DNA from: Bosea sp. 685
GTDB taxonomy: Bacteria; Pseudomonadota; Alphaproteobacteria; Rhizobiales; Beijerinckiaceae
Assembly (NCBI RefSeq): GCF_031884435.1
Contig: NZ_CP134779.1
Span: 6,518,295-6,582,294, forward strand
Reading direction: 5' to 3'
Length of the DNA stretch: 64,000 bases
Shown: positions 34,118 through 42,861 of the stretch, piece by piece
Numbering within the stretch: the stretch's first letter is position 1
Layout of the letters: each line of letters opens with the position of its first letter
Made by a program: the position numbers and the translations under genes
The notes under the pieces: model-generated
Told to the model about the DNA's origin: nothing
The model's input: the letters and a program-made list of their open reading frames with translations, nothing else
Databases searched by the model: none

Positions 34118-34503
34118 AGCCGCTCGCGCCGTCCACGATCGCCAAACCCTTCGCCCGCTACAGCCATGGTGTCGAATTGCCGGCCGGCCAGCGGCTCGTC
34201 TTCTGCTCGGGCCAGCTCGGCGTCGCCCCGGACGGGACGGTTCCGGAGGATGTCCGCGCCCAGGCCGATCTCTGCTTTTCCAATATCGCGGCAATCCTTG
34301 GTGAAGCCGGCATGACGCTGGCCGATATCGTCCGCATCAACGCCTATGTCACCGACCGCGCCCATATGAAGGGCTATATGGAAGCCCGCGACGCTCATGT
34401 CGGTTCGCCGCCGCCGGCGTCGACGCTGATGATCGTCTCGGGCTTCACGCTGCCGGCGTTCAAGGTCGAGATCGAGGTCGTGGCAGCGGCTTCCGACGGG
34501 TGA
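34114..34503 (+). CDS. RidA/YjgF/YER057c family protein
   Basis: 129 residues. RidA proteins hydrolyse reactive enamine/imine intermediates formed by PLP enzymes; related clades have other activities. Family segments: FCSGQLGVAPDGTVPEDVRAQ (split: FCSGQLGVAPDG at 30-41), NIAAILGEAGMTLADIVRIN (about 57-76) with the conserved Arg/Asn, and VEIEVVAAA at the end. The start is the second copy of a duplicated start region. Confidence 0.88.
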   Translation: MKPLAPSTIAKPFARYSHGVELPAGQRLVFCSGQLGVAPDGTVPEDVRAQADLCFSNIAAILGEAGMTLADIVRINAYVTDRAHMKGYMEARDAHVGSPPPASTLMIVSGFTLPAFKVEIEVVAAASDG

Positions 34504-34602
34504 GAGCGGCAGCGCGGGGCGTGGTCGAGAGATTCCGGGACGCGATGCCCGGATGCGCCGGGAATCAGCTATTGCAGGAGTGGACGCAACAAGCGGGGCA
34601 TC

Positions 34603-35172
34603 ATGGATATCGAGACCAAGAGCGACAGCGCCAATAAGCGCATGAACAGCCTCGTCGCGGTGACGGTGGTCATCCTGTCGGTGTTCACCGCCGTCTCCAA
34701 GATCAAGGACGACAACATCGTCCAGGCCATCCAGACGGCCAAGGCCGATTCGGTCGATAGCTGGAACGAATATCAGGCGGCGCGGATGAAGCTGCGCATC
34801 GTCGAGGCGGCCAATCAGACGATCCGCCTCACGGCGAACCTGCCTGGTCTGGATGCCGAAGTCGTTGCGACGGAGCGGAAGCGCAACGACGAGGCGATCG
34901 CCGGTTACGACGCCTCGTCCAAGACGCTGTTCGAAAAGGCGAAGGGGCTGGAGGCCTCGATCGAGAAGCTCAACTTCCAGGACGACCAGTTCGACATTTC
35001 TGAGGCGCTGATCTCGATCGCCATTGCGGCCGCGGCGGTCGCGGCCTTGACCGAGAGCTGGATGCTGCTGTGCCTCGCCTGGGTGTCGGGCGGTACCGGC
35101 ATCCTGATGGGGCTGGCGGGTTTCCTCGGCTGGGGCTTACATCCGGACTGGCTGGTCAAGCTGCTGACCTGA
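34603..35172 (+). CDS. DUF4337 family membrane protein
   Basis: 189 residues: one N-terminal span (NSLVAVTVVILSVFTAVS, about 15-32), a helical, probably coiled-coil soluble part (about 40-125) and two C-terminal spans (about 128-180). This layout and the KIKDDNIVQAIQTAKADSVD segment fit DUF4337. Function unknown. It converges with opgG at a gap of seven bases. Confidence 0.8.
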   Translation: MDIETKSDSANKRMNSLVAVTVVILSVFTAVSKIKDDNIVQAIQTAKADSVDSWNEYQAARMKLRIVEAANQTIRLTANLPGLDAEVVATERKRNDEAIAGYDASSKTLFEKAKGLEASIEKLNFQDDQFDISEALISIAIAAAAVAALTESWMLLCLAWVSGGTGILMGLAGFLGWGLHPDWLVKLLT

Positions 35173-35179
35173 GCGGGCC

Positions 35180-36766
35180 TCAGCTTTCCGCCCGCCAGGG
35201 ATAGCTCCAGGTCTCCGTCAGGGTCTTCTCGCCGCTCTTCAGGAAGGCGCGCATCTCCGCGACCTGGCCGGGTTCGACGACGATGTCGATGAAGGCGCGG
35301 AAGCCTTGCGTCTTGGGATTGGGCACGATGAAGGCGCGGTCGATGCGGCCATAGGCGATCGAGGGCACGATTTCGACCTTGTCGGGCTGACGCAGATGGT
35401 ATTCGAGGTCGCCGCCGGCGAAATCGACGATGAAGCGGCGGGCGCCCTCGGTGACCGGTTCGCCCGAGCCGAGCGCCTTGGGCTTGGCCTGATAGGTGTT
35501 GATGACGCGCCCGCCCGGATGCAGATCGGCTGAATCGAGCATCGCGGTGAGCTTGTAGCCGAAGGAGAATTCGCGGCCGGGTTCGAGCGGCGTCTTCGGG
35601 GCCCAGAGCGCGACGACATTGTCGTTGGTCTCGTCCGTCGTCGGCAGTTCGACCAGTTCGACGACGCCCTCGCCCCAATCGCCCAGCGGCTCGATCCAGT
35701 AGGACGGCCGCAATTCGTAGCTCAGGTCGAGATCCTGATAATGCTCGAAGACGCGGTCGCGCTGCATCAGGCCGAAGCCGCGGACATTGCGCTCGACGAA
35801 GGAGGAGACCGCCTGCTGGCGCGGATTACGCAATGGCCGCCAGATCCATTCGCCGGTGCCGGAATGGATCATCAGCCCGTCGGAATCATGCAGCTCGGTG
35901 CGGAAATCGTCATGGAAGCGGCGGTCGTTCTCGCCGGTGAAGAACATCGAGGTCAAAGGCGCCAGGCCGAGCTTCTCGATGGGCTTGCGCGGGAACAGGG
36001 TGACGGCGATGTCGACCACGCTGTCGACATCGGGGTAGATGTGGAAGCGATAGGCGCCGGTGACGGAAGCCGAATCGAGCAGGGCGTAGACCGTGACGCG
36101 GTCGGCATTGGCGGCGGGCGCCTCGACCCAGAACTCCCGGAACATCGGGAACTCCTCGCCGCCGGGCACGCCCGCGCCGATGGTCAGCCCGCGCGCGGAG
36201 AGGCCATAGCGCTGCTCGCGGCCGAGCACCCGGAAATAGCTCGCGCCGATGAAGGAGATCAATTCGTCCAGCACACGCGGGTCGTTCAGCGGGTAGTGCA
36301 GCCGGAAGCCGGCGAAGCCGAGATTGACCGGCAGCGGCTTCTCGAACTTGATCTTGCCGTAGTCGAACAGGCTGGCGGAGTAGGGCACCGGCGTCGGCAC
36401 GCCGTCGCGCACCACATTGACCACGACCGGGCGGGTGAACAGGAAACCGGGATGGAACATCTGCATCCGGAACGGCGAGCCGTTCTGCGCCAGCAGCGCC
36501 CGGTCCGGCCGGAAGCGGATGTCGCGCCATGAATCGAAGTCGAGCTTCGAGAGCGGCTCCGGCAGCGTCGGGCCGGGCTCATAGGGAACGCCGGCGATCT
36601 CGCGGGCGCGGCGCACCACCTCGTCGAAGCCGAAGCGCGGCTGCGGCGGCGCGGGGGCAGGCTGCTGGGGCTCGGGCTGCTGGGCCAGCAAGGCGGAAGG
36701 CGCTGCCGAGAGGCTCAAAGCGGCGGCGAGGCCTGCCAGGATCTGGCGGCGGTCGGTCTGGATCAT
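35180..36766 (-). CDS. opgG: Periplasmic glucan biosynthesis protein OpgG/MdoG
   Basis: 528-residue periplasmic protein needed for osmoregulated periplasmic glucans. A twin-arginine-like signal (DRRQILAGLAAALSLSAAPS, cleavage near LLAQ) is followed by a Pro-rich stretch and the MdoG domain (FGFDEVVRRAREIAG, PYSASLFDYGKIKF, IGASYFRVLGREQRYGLSAR, GEWIWRPLRNPR). The family partner OpgH is not in the window. Confidence 0.92.
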   Translation of the reverse strand: MIQTDRRQILAGLAAALSLSAAPSALLAQQPEPQQPAPAPPQPRFGFDEVVRRAREIAGVPYEPGPTLPEPLSKLDFDSWRDIRFRPDRALLAQNGSPFRMQMFHPGFLFTRPVVVNVVRDGVPTPVPYSASLFDYGKIKFEKPLPVNLGFAGFRLHYPLNDPRVLDELISFIGASYFRVLGREQRYGLSARGLTIGAGVPGGEEFPMFREFWVEAPAANADRVTVYALLDSASVTGAYRFHIYPDVDSVVDIAVTLFPRKPIEKLGLAPLTSMFFTGENDRRFHDDFRTELHDSDGLMIHSGTGEWIWRPLRNPRQQAVSSFVERNVRGFGLMQRDRVFEHYQDLDLSYELRPSYWIEPLGDWGEGVVELVELPTTDETNDNVVALWAPKTPLEPGREFSFGYKLTAMLDSADLHPGGRVINTYQAKPKALGSGEPVTEGARRFIVDFAGGDLEYHLRQPDKVEIVPSIAYGRIDRAFIVPNPKTQGFRAFIDIVVEPGQVAEMRAFLKSGEKTLTETWSYPWRAES

Positions 36767-37199
36767 GTGACGCGGAAACCCTATCGCGATTGCCCGTGAA
36801 GGCGTGTCGAGACAGTGACTTAGGCGATGAATTGGGGCTGGTCTAGGGCACAGGCGCGGCAGCTTGCGGCGCCGCGCGTCGTTGACACGTCGCGGGCGAG
36901 AATTTCCCGGTCGCCATGCGGCTCTCGCGCTCCGGTCTGAAGCTACACTCGTTCGGAAGCCCCATCCGCTTCTGCGAGAAGCGGGCCTGAGTCCTTTGCC
37001 GGGAGGACGGACGCGGTCCGCTGGCCGCGTTCGTCAAAAAATCCGCGGCGAGGGGCAAAAAAAACTTGTAGTCGCGGTCCGCAATCCGTATATCGCCTTC
37101 ACCCAATTCGCACGTGCCTGTGGCCGCGTGTCAGTCGGTGGGCATCCGGACAAGAGGCCGGACAGCCGCCAGGTGTTGGAGACGGATGGAGGGGGATGG
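36767..37199. other. Intergenic region opgG/odc, upstream half
   Basis: About 430 bp between divergent genes. Contains a TTGACA-like hexamer at about 36882 and an A-rich run near 37055-37068. I see no coding sequence with a family signature. Confidence 0.4.
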
Positions 37200-37510
37200 A
37201 TATCCCCTCAAATCACGCTCCCGGTTCCCCCTCAAGGGAACTGTCACCGAACAGCGACTGGCAGCCGGAGGCGAAACCGGCGAACCCCGAATCTCCACGG
37301 GGGACGCAGCTTAAAGCAACGACGGAACGGGCTTTTTTTGGTCTCGCTGGTCCTCCAAAGACCAGCACCGAAGAGGCTTGTCCTTCATTGCCGGGCGTGC
37401 GGGGTCTCCCCAAGCGACGGTTATCAGAGTCCGAACTTAGTTGTTCGGCTGTTCTTGGCGTCTCCATCGCGCCTTGAATCGCCGACGGCTCAGCCGGCTT
37501 CATGTCGCAT
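37200..37510 (+). ncRNA. Structured 5' leader of ornithine decarboxylase (candidate speF RNA)
   Basis: A long leader with several strong pairings (for example GACCAGC/GCTGGTC near 37340-37370, CCCCC/GGGGG blocks near 37215 and 37300) precedes the decarboxylase. In alphaproteobacteria, ornithine decarboxylase genes are preceded by the cis-regulatory speF RNA element (Rfam). Assignment rests on gene context and visible pairing; I could not run a covariance model. Confidence 0.5.
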
Positions 37511-37546
37511 CGGCGCCGCTTGCGCCGGAGGAGCAGCGTCTCATGA
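37502..37546 (+). CDS. Arginine-rich leader peptide ORF upstream of odc
   Basis: ATG at 37502 opens a 14-codon frame, M-S-H-R-R-R-L-R-R-R-S-S-V-S, six of 14 residues Arg. Its TGA overlaps the odc ATG (ATGA) and it contains the odc ribosome binding site (GGAGGAG). Arg-rich peptides act in translation-arrest control of ornithine decarboxylase in enterobacteria (SpeFL); a similar role here is speculation. Confidence 0.45.
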   Translation: MSHRRRLRRRSSVS

Positions 37547-38688
37547 CCGAGCGCATCCGTGAATTCCTTCGCACCCGCCGTGAGGATGGGCCTTGCGTCG
37601 TCATCGACCTCGATGTCGTGCGCGAGAACTATTCCGCCTTCTCGCGGGCTCTCCCCGACACGCGCGTGTTCTACGCCGTGAAGGCGAATCCCGCGCCGGA
37701 AGTGCTTGGGCTGCTGGCCAAGCTCGGCTCCTGCTTCGATTGCGCCTCGGTCGTCGAGATCGAGCTCGCGCTGTCGGCCGGCGCGACCGCCGACCGCATC
37801 TCCTTCGGCAATACGATCAAGAAGGAGCGCGACGTCGTGCGCGCCATGGAGCTCGGCGTGCGCCTCTTCGCGGTCGACTGCACGGCCGAGGTCGACAAGG
37901 TCTCCCGTTCGGCCGAGAAGGTCGGCGTGGCGGATGCGCGCATCTTCTGCCGCATCCTCTGCGACGGCGCCGGCGCCGACTGGCCGCTTTCGCGCAAGTT
38001 CGGCTGCGTGCCCGAAATGGCCGCGGACGTGCTCGAGCACGGCCATCGCCTGGGCCTGACCGCCTATGGCATCTCGTTCCATGTCGGCTCGCAGCAGGCG
38101 AATGTGAACGCCTGGGATTCCGCCCTGGCCTCGGCCTCGGCGGTCTTCAAGGAATGCGCCACCCGCGGTCTCTCGCTGTCGATGGTCAATCTCGGCGGCG
38201 GCTTCCCGGCGCGCTACCTGAAGCCGATTCCGGGCGTGCCGTCCTATGGCGATGCGATCTTCCGGGCACTGTCGAAGCATTTCGGCAACCAGCTGCCCGA
38301 GACGATCATCGAGCCGGGCCGCGGCATGGTCGGTGAGGCCGGGCTGATCGAGGCGGAGGTCGTGCTGATCTCGAAGAAGGCCGAGAGCGACGATGTGCGC
38401 TGGGTCTATCTCGACATCGGCAAGTTCAACGGTCTCGCCGAGACCATGGACGAGGCGATCCGCTACCCGATCCGCACTGCCCGCGACGGCGATGCGACGG
38501 TGCCTTGCGTGCTCGCCGGCCCGACCTGCGATTCGGTCGACGTCATGTACGAGAAGACCCCGTACATGCTGCCGTTCAGCCTGGAGATCGGCGATCGCGT
38601 GCTGATCGAGGGCACGGGCGCCTATACGACGACCTATTCGGCCGTCGCCTTCAACGGCTTCCCGCCATTGAGGCAGTACGTCATCTGA
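37543..38688 (+). CDS. odc: Ornithine decarboxylase (group IV PLP enzyme)
   Basis: Alanine-racemase-fold decarboxylase converting ornithine (in some members also lysine) to putrescine; 381 residues. The PLP lysine is Lys47 in VFYAVKANP; GGGFP (about 220-224), EPGRGMVGEAG and the second-subunit active-site Cys in GPTCDSVD are intact. I use ATG 37543 behind GGAGGAG. Homospermidine synthase, which consumes putrescine, is 5 kb downstream on the same strand. A GC hairpin lies just after the stop (38695-38719). Confidence 0.92.
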   Translation: MTERIREFLRTRREDGPCVVIDLDVVRENYSAFSRALPDTRVFYAVKANPAPEVLGLLAKLGSCFDCASVVEIELALSAGATADRISFGNTIKKERDVVRAMELGVRLFAVDCTAEVDKVSRSAEKVGVADARIFCRILCDGAGADWPLSRKFGCVPEMAADVLEHGHRLGLTAYGISFHVGSQQANVNAWDSALASASAVFKECATRGLSLSMVNLGGGFPARYLKPIPGVPSYGDAIFRALSKHFGNQLPETIIEPGRGMVGEAGLIEAEVVLISKKAESDDVRWVYLDIGKFNGLAETMDEAIRYPIRTARDGDATVPCVLAGPTCDSVDVMYEKTPYMLPFSLEIGDRVLIEGTGAYTTTYSAVAFNGFPPLRQYVI

Positions 38689-38933
38689 CGAAACGGGGCG
38701 CGGGTTTAAGTCGCGCCCCTCACCAATCGGGTCCGGCGAAGCGCCCTGCCATGAGCGGCAGGCCGCCCGCAATTCGGGCGGAGCAAACATGCCTCCAAGA
38801 ATGGAGTGCTGTGATTGTGGCTCCCGCCGGACCCTCTATCCCACATCGTTTGTCATTTGTGGCCGCGTTCGCGCGGCGCCGGGAAGGTCTGCGCAGCCTT
38901 GGCTGTCTTGGGCGCTCCGGCCGGAGGTGCGTC

Positions 38934-39485
38934 ATGATCACGATCCGCGAGGAAATCCCGTCCGATGTCGCGGCCCGCGAGGCCCTGCTCGATCTCTGCC
39001 TCGGCGAGCGCCGGGCGGCAAAGTCGAGCGAGCGCCTGCGTGAGGGCCGTTTGCCGGCCCAGGGTCTCGCCCTGACCGCCGAGCGCGACGGCGTTGTCGT
39101 CGCGACCGTGCGGCTCTGGCATGTCGAGGCCGGGGGCGTCCCGGCGCTGCTGCTCGGCCCGCTGGCCGTCGCGCCCACGCTGCAGGGCGAGGGCGTCGGC
39201 AAGGCGATGATGCGGGAAGTGATCTGGCGTGCGGCCTGCCATGGTCACGGCGCGATCCTGCTCGTCGGCGATGCGCCCTATTACGAGCGCTTCGGCTTCT
39301 CCACCGCGTTGACGCGCGATCTCGCCATGCCGGGCCCGGTGGAGCGCGAGCGCTTCCTCGGACTGGAGCTGCGCGACGGCGGGCTCGCGGGCGCCAAGGG
39401 CATGCTGAGCGCGACGGGGCGTCTGGACGCCGCGCCGGTCCTGGCCGTGCCGGTCTTGGCGGAGCCGATCCGGCGCGCTGCCTGA
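38934..39485 (+). CDS. GNAT family N-acetyltransferase (YhbS-like)
   Basis: 183 residues with the acetyl-CoA loop LQGEGVGKAMMREVIWRA (about 83-100) and GDAPYYERFGFS (about 112-123), typical of the YhbS group. GGAGGT is seven bases before the ATG. Its position between odc and homospermidine synthase allows a role in polyamine acetylation, but family members have varied substrates. A hairpin (GACCCGGCC/GGCCGGGTC) follows at 39500. Confidence 0.83.
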   Translation: MITIREEIPSDVAAREALLDLCLGERRAAKSSERLREGRLPAQGLALTAERDGVVVATVRLWHVEAGGVPALLLGPLAVAPTLQGEGVGKAMMREVIWRAACHGHGAILLVGDAPYYERFGFSTALTRDLAMPGPVERERFLGLELRDGGLAGAKGMLSATGRLDAAPVLAVPVLAEPIRRAA

Positions 39486-39591
39486 AAATAAGCCACCCGG
39501 ACCCGGCCATTGGCCGGGTCTGTCATGGTTTCGTCACTGATCTGTAGCGGCTTCGTCGCCCATCGCCGCCATGACCCCCGCCAAAGGTGGG

Positions 39592-40530
39592 ATGATGGCG
39601 GACGCGGTACTTGTGACGGGCATGGCAACGCAGTGGCGGGTCGCGAAATGGCGGCCGCGGCGCACGACCCTGCTCGCCTTCGCGATGCTGGCGCCCTCAC
39701 TCCTGTTCCTGGCGCTGTTCACCTATTGGCCGGTGGTCGAGGTCGCCTGGCAGGCGCTGCACAACCAGCGCAAGATCGGCGGGCCGCAGGTCTTTGTCGG
39801 GCTCGACAACTTCCTCAAGCTCTTCGCTGACGCGGCCTTCCGCAAGGCGCTGGCCAACAACCTCGTCTATGCCTTCGGCACGGTGGTCCCGAGCCTCGTC
39901 CTGGCACTCGGCTTCGCCATGGCGCTGGCCAAGTCGAACCGGGTCAATACACTTGTCCGAGCGCTGTTCTTCCTGCCGGTGCTGCTTCCGCTGGTCGCCG
40001 CGGCCTCGATCTTCCTGTTCCTCTTCCTGCCCAATGTCGGCCTGCTCGACTACCATCTCGCCAAGCTCGCCCTGAGCGGGCCGAATTGGCTCGGCGATCC
40101 CGATGTCGCGCTCTATTCGATCATGGGCCTGACGATCTGGAAGAACGCCGGCTACTACATGCTGTTCTTCCTGGCGGGCCTTCAGGCCGTGCCGGCCGAC
40201 GCCTATGAGGCGGCGATCCTCGACGGGGCCGGCCCCTGGCAGCGCCTGCGCTATATCACGCTGCCCTATCTCAAGCCGACGATCGGCTTCGTGCTGGTCA
40301 TCGGCCTGCTCAATGTGGTGACGCAGGTCGACCATGTCTTCGTGCTGACCAAGGGCGGGCCGTCGGATTCGACCAATCTCCTGCTGTTTTATGTCTATCA
40401 GCAGGCGGTCGAGAGCTATGACGCGGGTCGCGCCGCAGCGGGCACGCTGGTGATGCTGGCGCTGTTGCTTGCCATCACCGCCTCGTCGCTGCGCACGCTC
40501 GAGCGCTCCTTCGGGGAGCGCGATCAATGA
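39592..40530 (+). CDS. ABC transporter permease (UgpA-like)
   Basis: 312 residues, six probable spans, of the carbohydrate-uptake (CUT1) MalF/UgpA group. N-terminal AFAMLAPSLLFLALFTYWPV and EAA loop YEAAILDGAGPWQRLRYITLPYL (its core EAAILDGAGPW at about 205-215). First gene of a ugpA-ugpE-ugpB-like set followed by a phosphodiesterase. Start could also be the next ATG at 39595. No ATPase gene is present in the cluster. Confidence 0.87.
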   Translation: MMADAVLVTGMATQWRVAKWRPRRTTLLAFAMLAPSLLFLALFTYWPVVEVAWQALHNQRKIGGPQVFVGLDNFLKLFADAAFRKALANNLVYAFGTVVPSLVLALGFAMALAKSNRVNTLVRALFFLPVLLPLVAAASIFLFLFLPNVGLLDYHLAKLALSGPNWLGDPDVALYSIMGLTIWKNAGYYMLFFLAGLQAVPADAYEAAILDGAGPWQRLRYITLPYLKPTIGFVLVIGLLNVVTQVDHVFVLTKGGPSDSTNLLLFYVYQQAVESYDAGRAAAGTLVMLALLLAITASSLRTLERSFGERDQ

Positions 40531-41360
40531 GCGTCGCCAATCGCGAGATCTCGCCCAGGCTCGGCTATGGCGCGACGCTTGCCATCGCGGCGCTCTGGAT
40601 GGTGCCCTTCATCTGGATGCTGGTCGCGGCCTTCAACCCCGAAAGCGTCGGCGCCGGCATGGCCTCGCTGGTGCCGCGCTATATCCCGACGCTCGCCAAT
40701 TTCGCCGAGGCCTGGGGCTCGGCCGATTTCCCGCGCTACACGCTGAACACCATGATCATCAGCTTCGGCATCCTCGCCGTCCAGCTCGTCACGGTGACAT
40801 TAGCCGGCTATGTCTTCGCGCGGATCGAGTTTCCCGGCCGCACGATCTGCTTTTATCTCTTCCTGCTGCAGCTCATGCTCGCGCCGGTCGTGCTGATGGT
40901 GCCCAATCTGGTGATGGTCGCCAAGCTCGGGCTCTACGACAGCCTGCTCGGCGTGATGGCGCCCTATTTCGCCTCGGCCTTCGGCACCTTCCTGATGCGC
41001 CAGGCCTTCAAGGTGATCCCGCGCGAGCTCGAGGATGCGGCGCTGATCGACGGCGCCAATGTCTGGCAGCGCATCGGCTTCATCTACCTGCCCCTGGCGA
41101 AGCCTTCGCTGATCGCCTTCTCGATCGTTTCCGTCACCGCGCATTGGAACGAGTTCCTCTGGCCGTTGATGGTGATCAATTCGCCCGATCTGCGCCCGCT
41201 CACCGTCGGGCTCGCGAGCTTCACGCGCGGCGCCGAGGGCGCGCAGGCCTGGGGTGTCATCGCGGCCGGCACGCTCCTGGTCAGCGCGCCGCTCCTGATC
41301 GCCTTTGCGCTGTTCCAGCGCGCCTTCGTCAATTCCTTCGCCTCATCAGGCATCAAGTAA
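40527..41360 (+). CDS. ABC transporter permease (UgpE-like)
   Basis: 277 residues, CUT1 MalG/UgpE group with the EAA-loop ELEDAALIDGANVWQRI (about 171-187). Overlaps the preceding permease as ATGA and ends 12 bases before the binding-protein gene. Works with the UgpA-like permease as the membrane pore. Confidence 0.88.
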   Translation: MSVANREISPRLGYGATLAIAALWMVPFIWMLVAAFNPESVGAGMASLVPRYIPTLANFAEAWGSADFPRYTLNTMIISFGILAVQLVTVTLAGYVFARIEFPGRTICFYLFLLQLMLAPVVLMVPNLVMVAKLGLYDSLLGVMAPYFASAFGTFLMRQAFKVIPRELEDAALIDGANVWQRIGFIYLPLAKPSLIAFSIVSVTAHWNEFLWPLMVINSPDLRPLTVGLASFTRGAEGAQAWGVIAAGTLLVSAPLLIAFALFQRAFVNSFASSGIK

Positions 41361-41372
41361 GAGGTAGCCAAC

Positions 41373-42719
41373 ATGACGATCACTCGCATGACGACCACGC
41401 GTCGCTCCGTCCTCGCAGGCGCGGCCATTGCCGCGAGCTTTGCGCTCCAGCCGGCCTTCGCGCAGGCGCCCACCGAGATCGAACTGTTCTTCCCGGTCCC
41501 GGTCGACGGACAGCTCGCCCGCGACATGGCGACCATGATCAAGGAGTTCAACGAGACGCATCCCGCGATCAAGGCGACGCCGGTCTATACCGGCAGCTAT
41601 GACGAGACGCTGATCAAGACCCGCGCCGCGATGAAGGCCGGCAAGCCGCCGGCGGCGGCGATCATGTCGGCGAACTTCCTGCTCGACCTCAAGATCGAAG
41701 GCGAGATCCAGTCGCTCGACGGGCTGATCAAGACCGATGGCAAGAGCAATGACCAGTTCATGGGTCAGTTCTTCCCGGCGCTCTACGGCAATGCCGTGAT
41801 CGACCGTTCGGTCTATGGCGTGCCCTTCCACAATTCGACGCCGCTGCTCTACGTCAACACCGATCACCTCAAGGAAGCCGGGCTCGACCCGGACAAGCTG
41901 CCGACCAACTGGGAAGAGCTTGCCGCCACCGCCAAGAAGCTGACCAAGCGCGAGGGCGACCGCGTCACCCGCTGGGGCATCACGATGCCCTCCAACTACG
42001 ACTATGGCGGCTGGATCCTGCAGGCTCTGACGCAGTCGAATGGCGGCCAGTGGTTCAACGTCGATTACGGCGGCGAGGTTTATTACGATACCCCGTCCAT
42101 GCTCGGCGCGCTGACCTTCTGGTCGGACCTCGTCTCCAAGGCCAAGGTGCATCCGGCCGGCGTCCAGGCCGGTGGCGCTGTCTCCAGCGCCTTCCTCTCC
42201 GGCCAGGCCTCGATGGTGCTGCTTTCGACGGGCTCGCTGACCCATATCCGCAGCAATGCGAAGTTCCCCTACAAGGTCGCCTTCGTGCCGAAGAATGTCC
42301 GGAACGAAGTTCCGATCGGCGGCGCTTCACTGGTGATCCCGACCGGCGTCGAGGGTGAGCGCCTTAAGGCTGCCTGGACGCTGATCAACTGGATGACGGC
42401 GCCCGAGAAATCGGGCTGGTGGAGCCGTGCTACCGGTTACTTCGCGCCCAACATGGCCTCCTACGACCTGCCCGAGATGAAGGAGTTCCTGGCCAAGAAT
42501 CCGGACGCCGGCATCGCCGTGAAGCAGCTCGCCTTCGCCAAGCCGTGGTTCGCGACCTACAAGACCGTCCCCGTCCGCAAGGCGATCGAGGACGAATTGC
42601 AGGCGGTGCTCTCCGGCAAGAAGTCGCCGAAGGAGGCGCTCGTTGCGGCGCAGAAGACCGCCGACGAGGTCATGCGGCCCTATGTCGAGCAGACCGCGCT
42701 GAAGCTGCCGACGAACTGA
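41373..42719 (+). CDS. ABC transporter substrate-binding protein (UgpB-like)
   Basis: 448-residue SBP_bac_1 protein with a twin-arginine-like export signal (TTRRSVLAGAAIAASFALQP, cleavage near AFAQ). The pattern SVYGVPFHNSTPLLYVNTD (about 143-161) and WNQ/NWEELAATAKKL are typical for glycerol-3-phosphate or glycerophosphodiester binding proteins. The adjacent phosphodiesterase supports such a ligand (inference). Confidence 0.88.
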   Translation: MTITRMTTTRRSVLAGAAIAASFALQPAFAQAPTEIELFFPVPVDGQLARDMATMIKEFNETHPAIKATPVYTGSYDETLIKTRAAMKAGKPPAAAIMSANFLLDLKIEGEIQSLDGLIKTDGKSNDQFMGQFFPALYGNAVIDRSVYGVPFHNSTPLLYVNTDHLKEAGLDPDKLPTNWEELAATAKKLTKREGDRVTRWGITMPSNYDYGGWILQALTQSNGGQWFNVDYGGEVYYDTPSMLGALTFWSDLVSKAKVHPAGVQAGGAVSSAFLSGQASMVLLSTGSLTHIRSNAKFPYKVAFVPKNVRNEVPIGGASLVIPTGVEGERLKAAWTLINWMTAPEKSGWWSRATGYFAPNMASYDLPEMKEFLAKNPDAGIAVKQLAFAKPWFATYKTVPVRKAIEDELQAVLSGKKSPKEALVAAQKTADEVMRPYVEQTALKLPTN

Positions 42720-42740
42720 GGTCGGCCTTCCCACGCACAA

Positions 42741-42835
42741 CCGTCATGCTCGCCCTTGTGGCGAGCATCCACGTCTTGAACACCACCCTCGGCAGATGAA
42801 GACGTGGATGGTCGGGACAAGCCCGACCATGACGG
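42741..42835. repeat. Palindromic intergenic repeat
   Basis: Ends CCGTCATG and CATGACGG are exact complements, and inner arms ATCCACGTCTT / AAGACGTGGAT also pair. It lies between the binding-protein and phosphodiesterase genes of one probable operon. Confidence 0.7.
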
Positions 42836-42861
42836 CGGATCTGCCATCTCAGAGACCGACC

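Noticed and set aside
38505..38933. Upstream extension of the YhbS-like acetyltransferase frame into odc
   Set aside because: It is the out-of-frame reading of the odc 3' end; a well-placed ribosome binding site marks the start at 38934.
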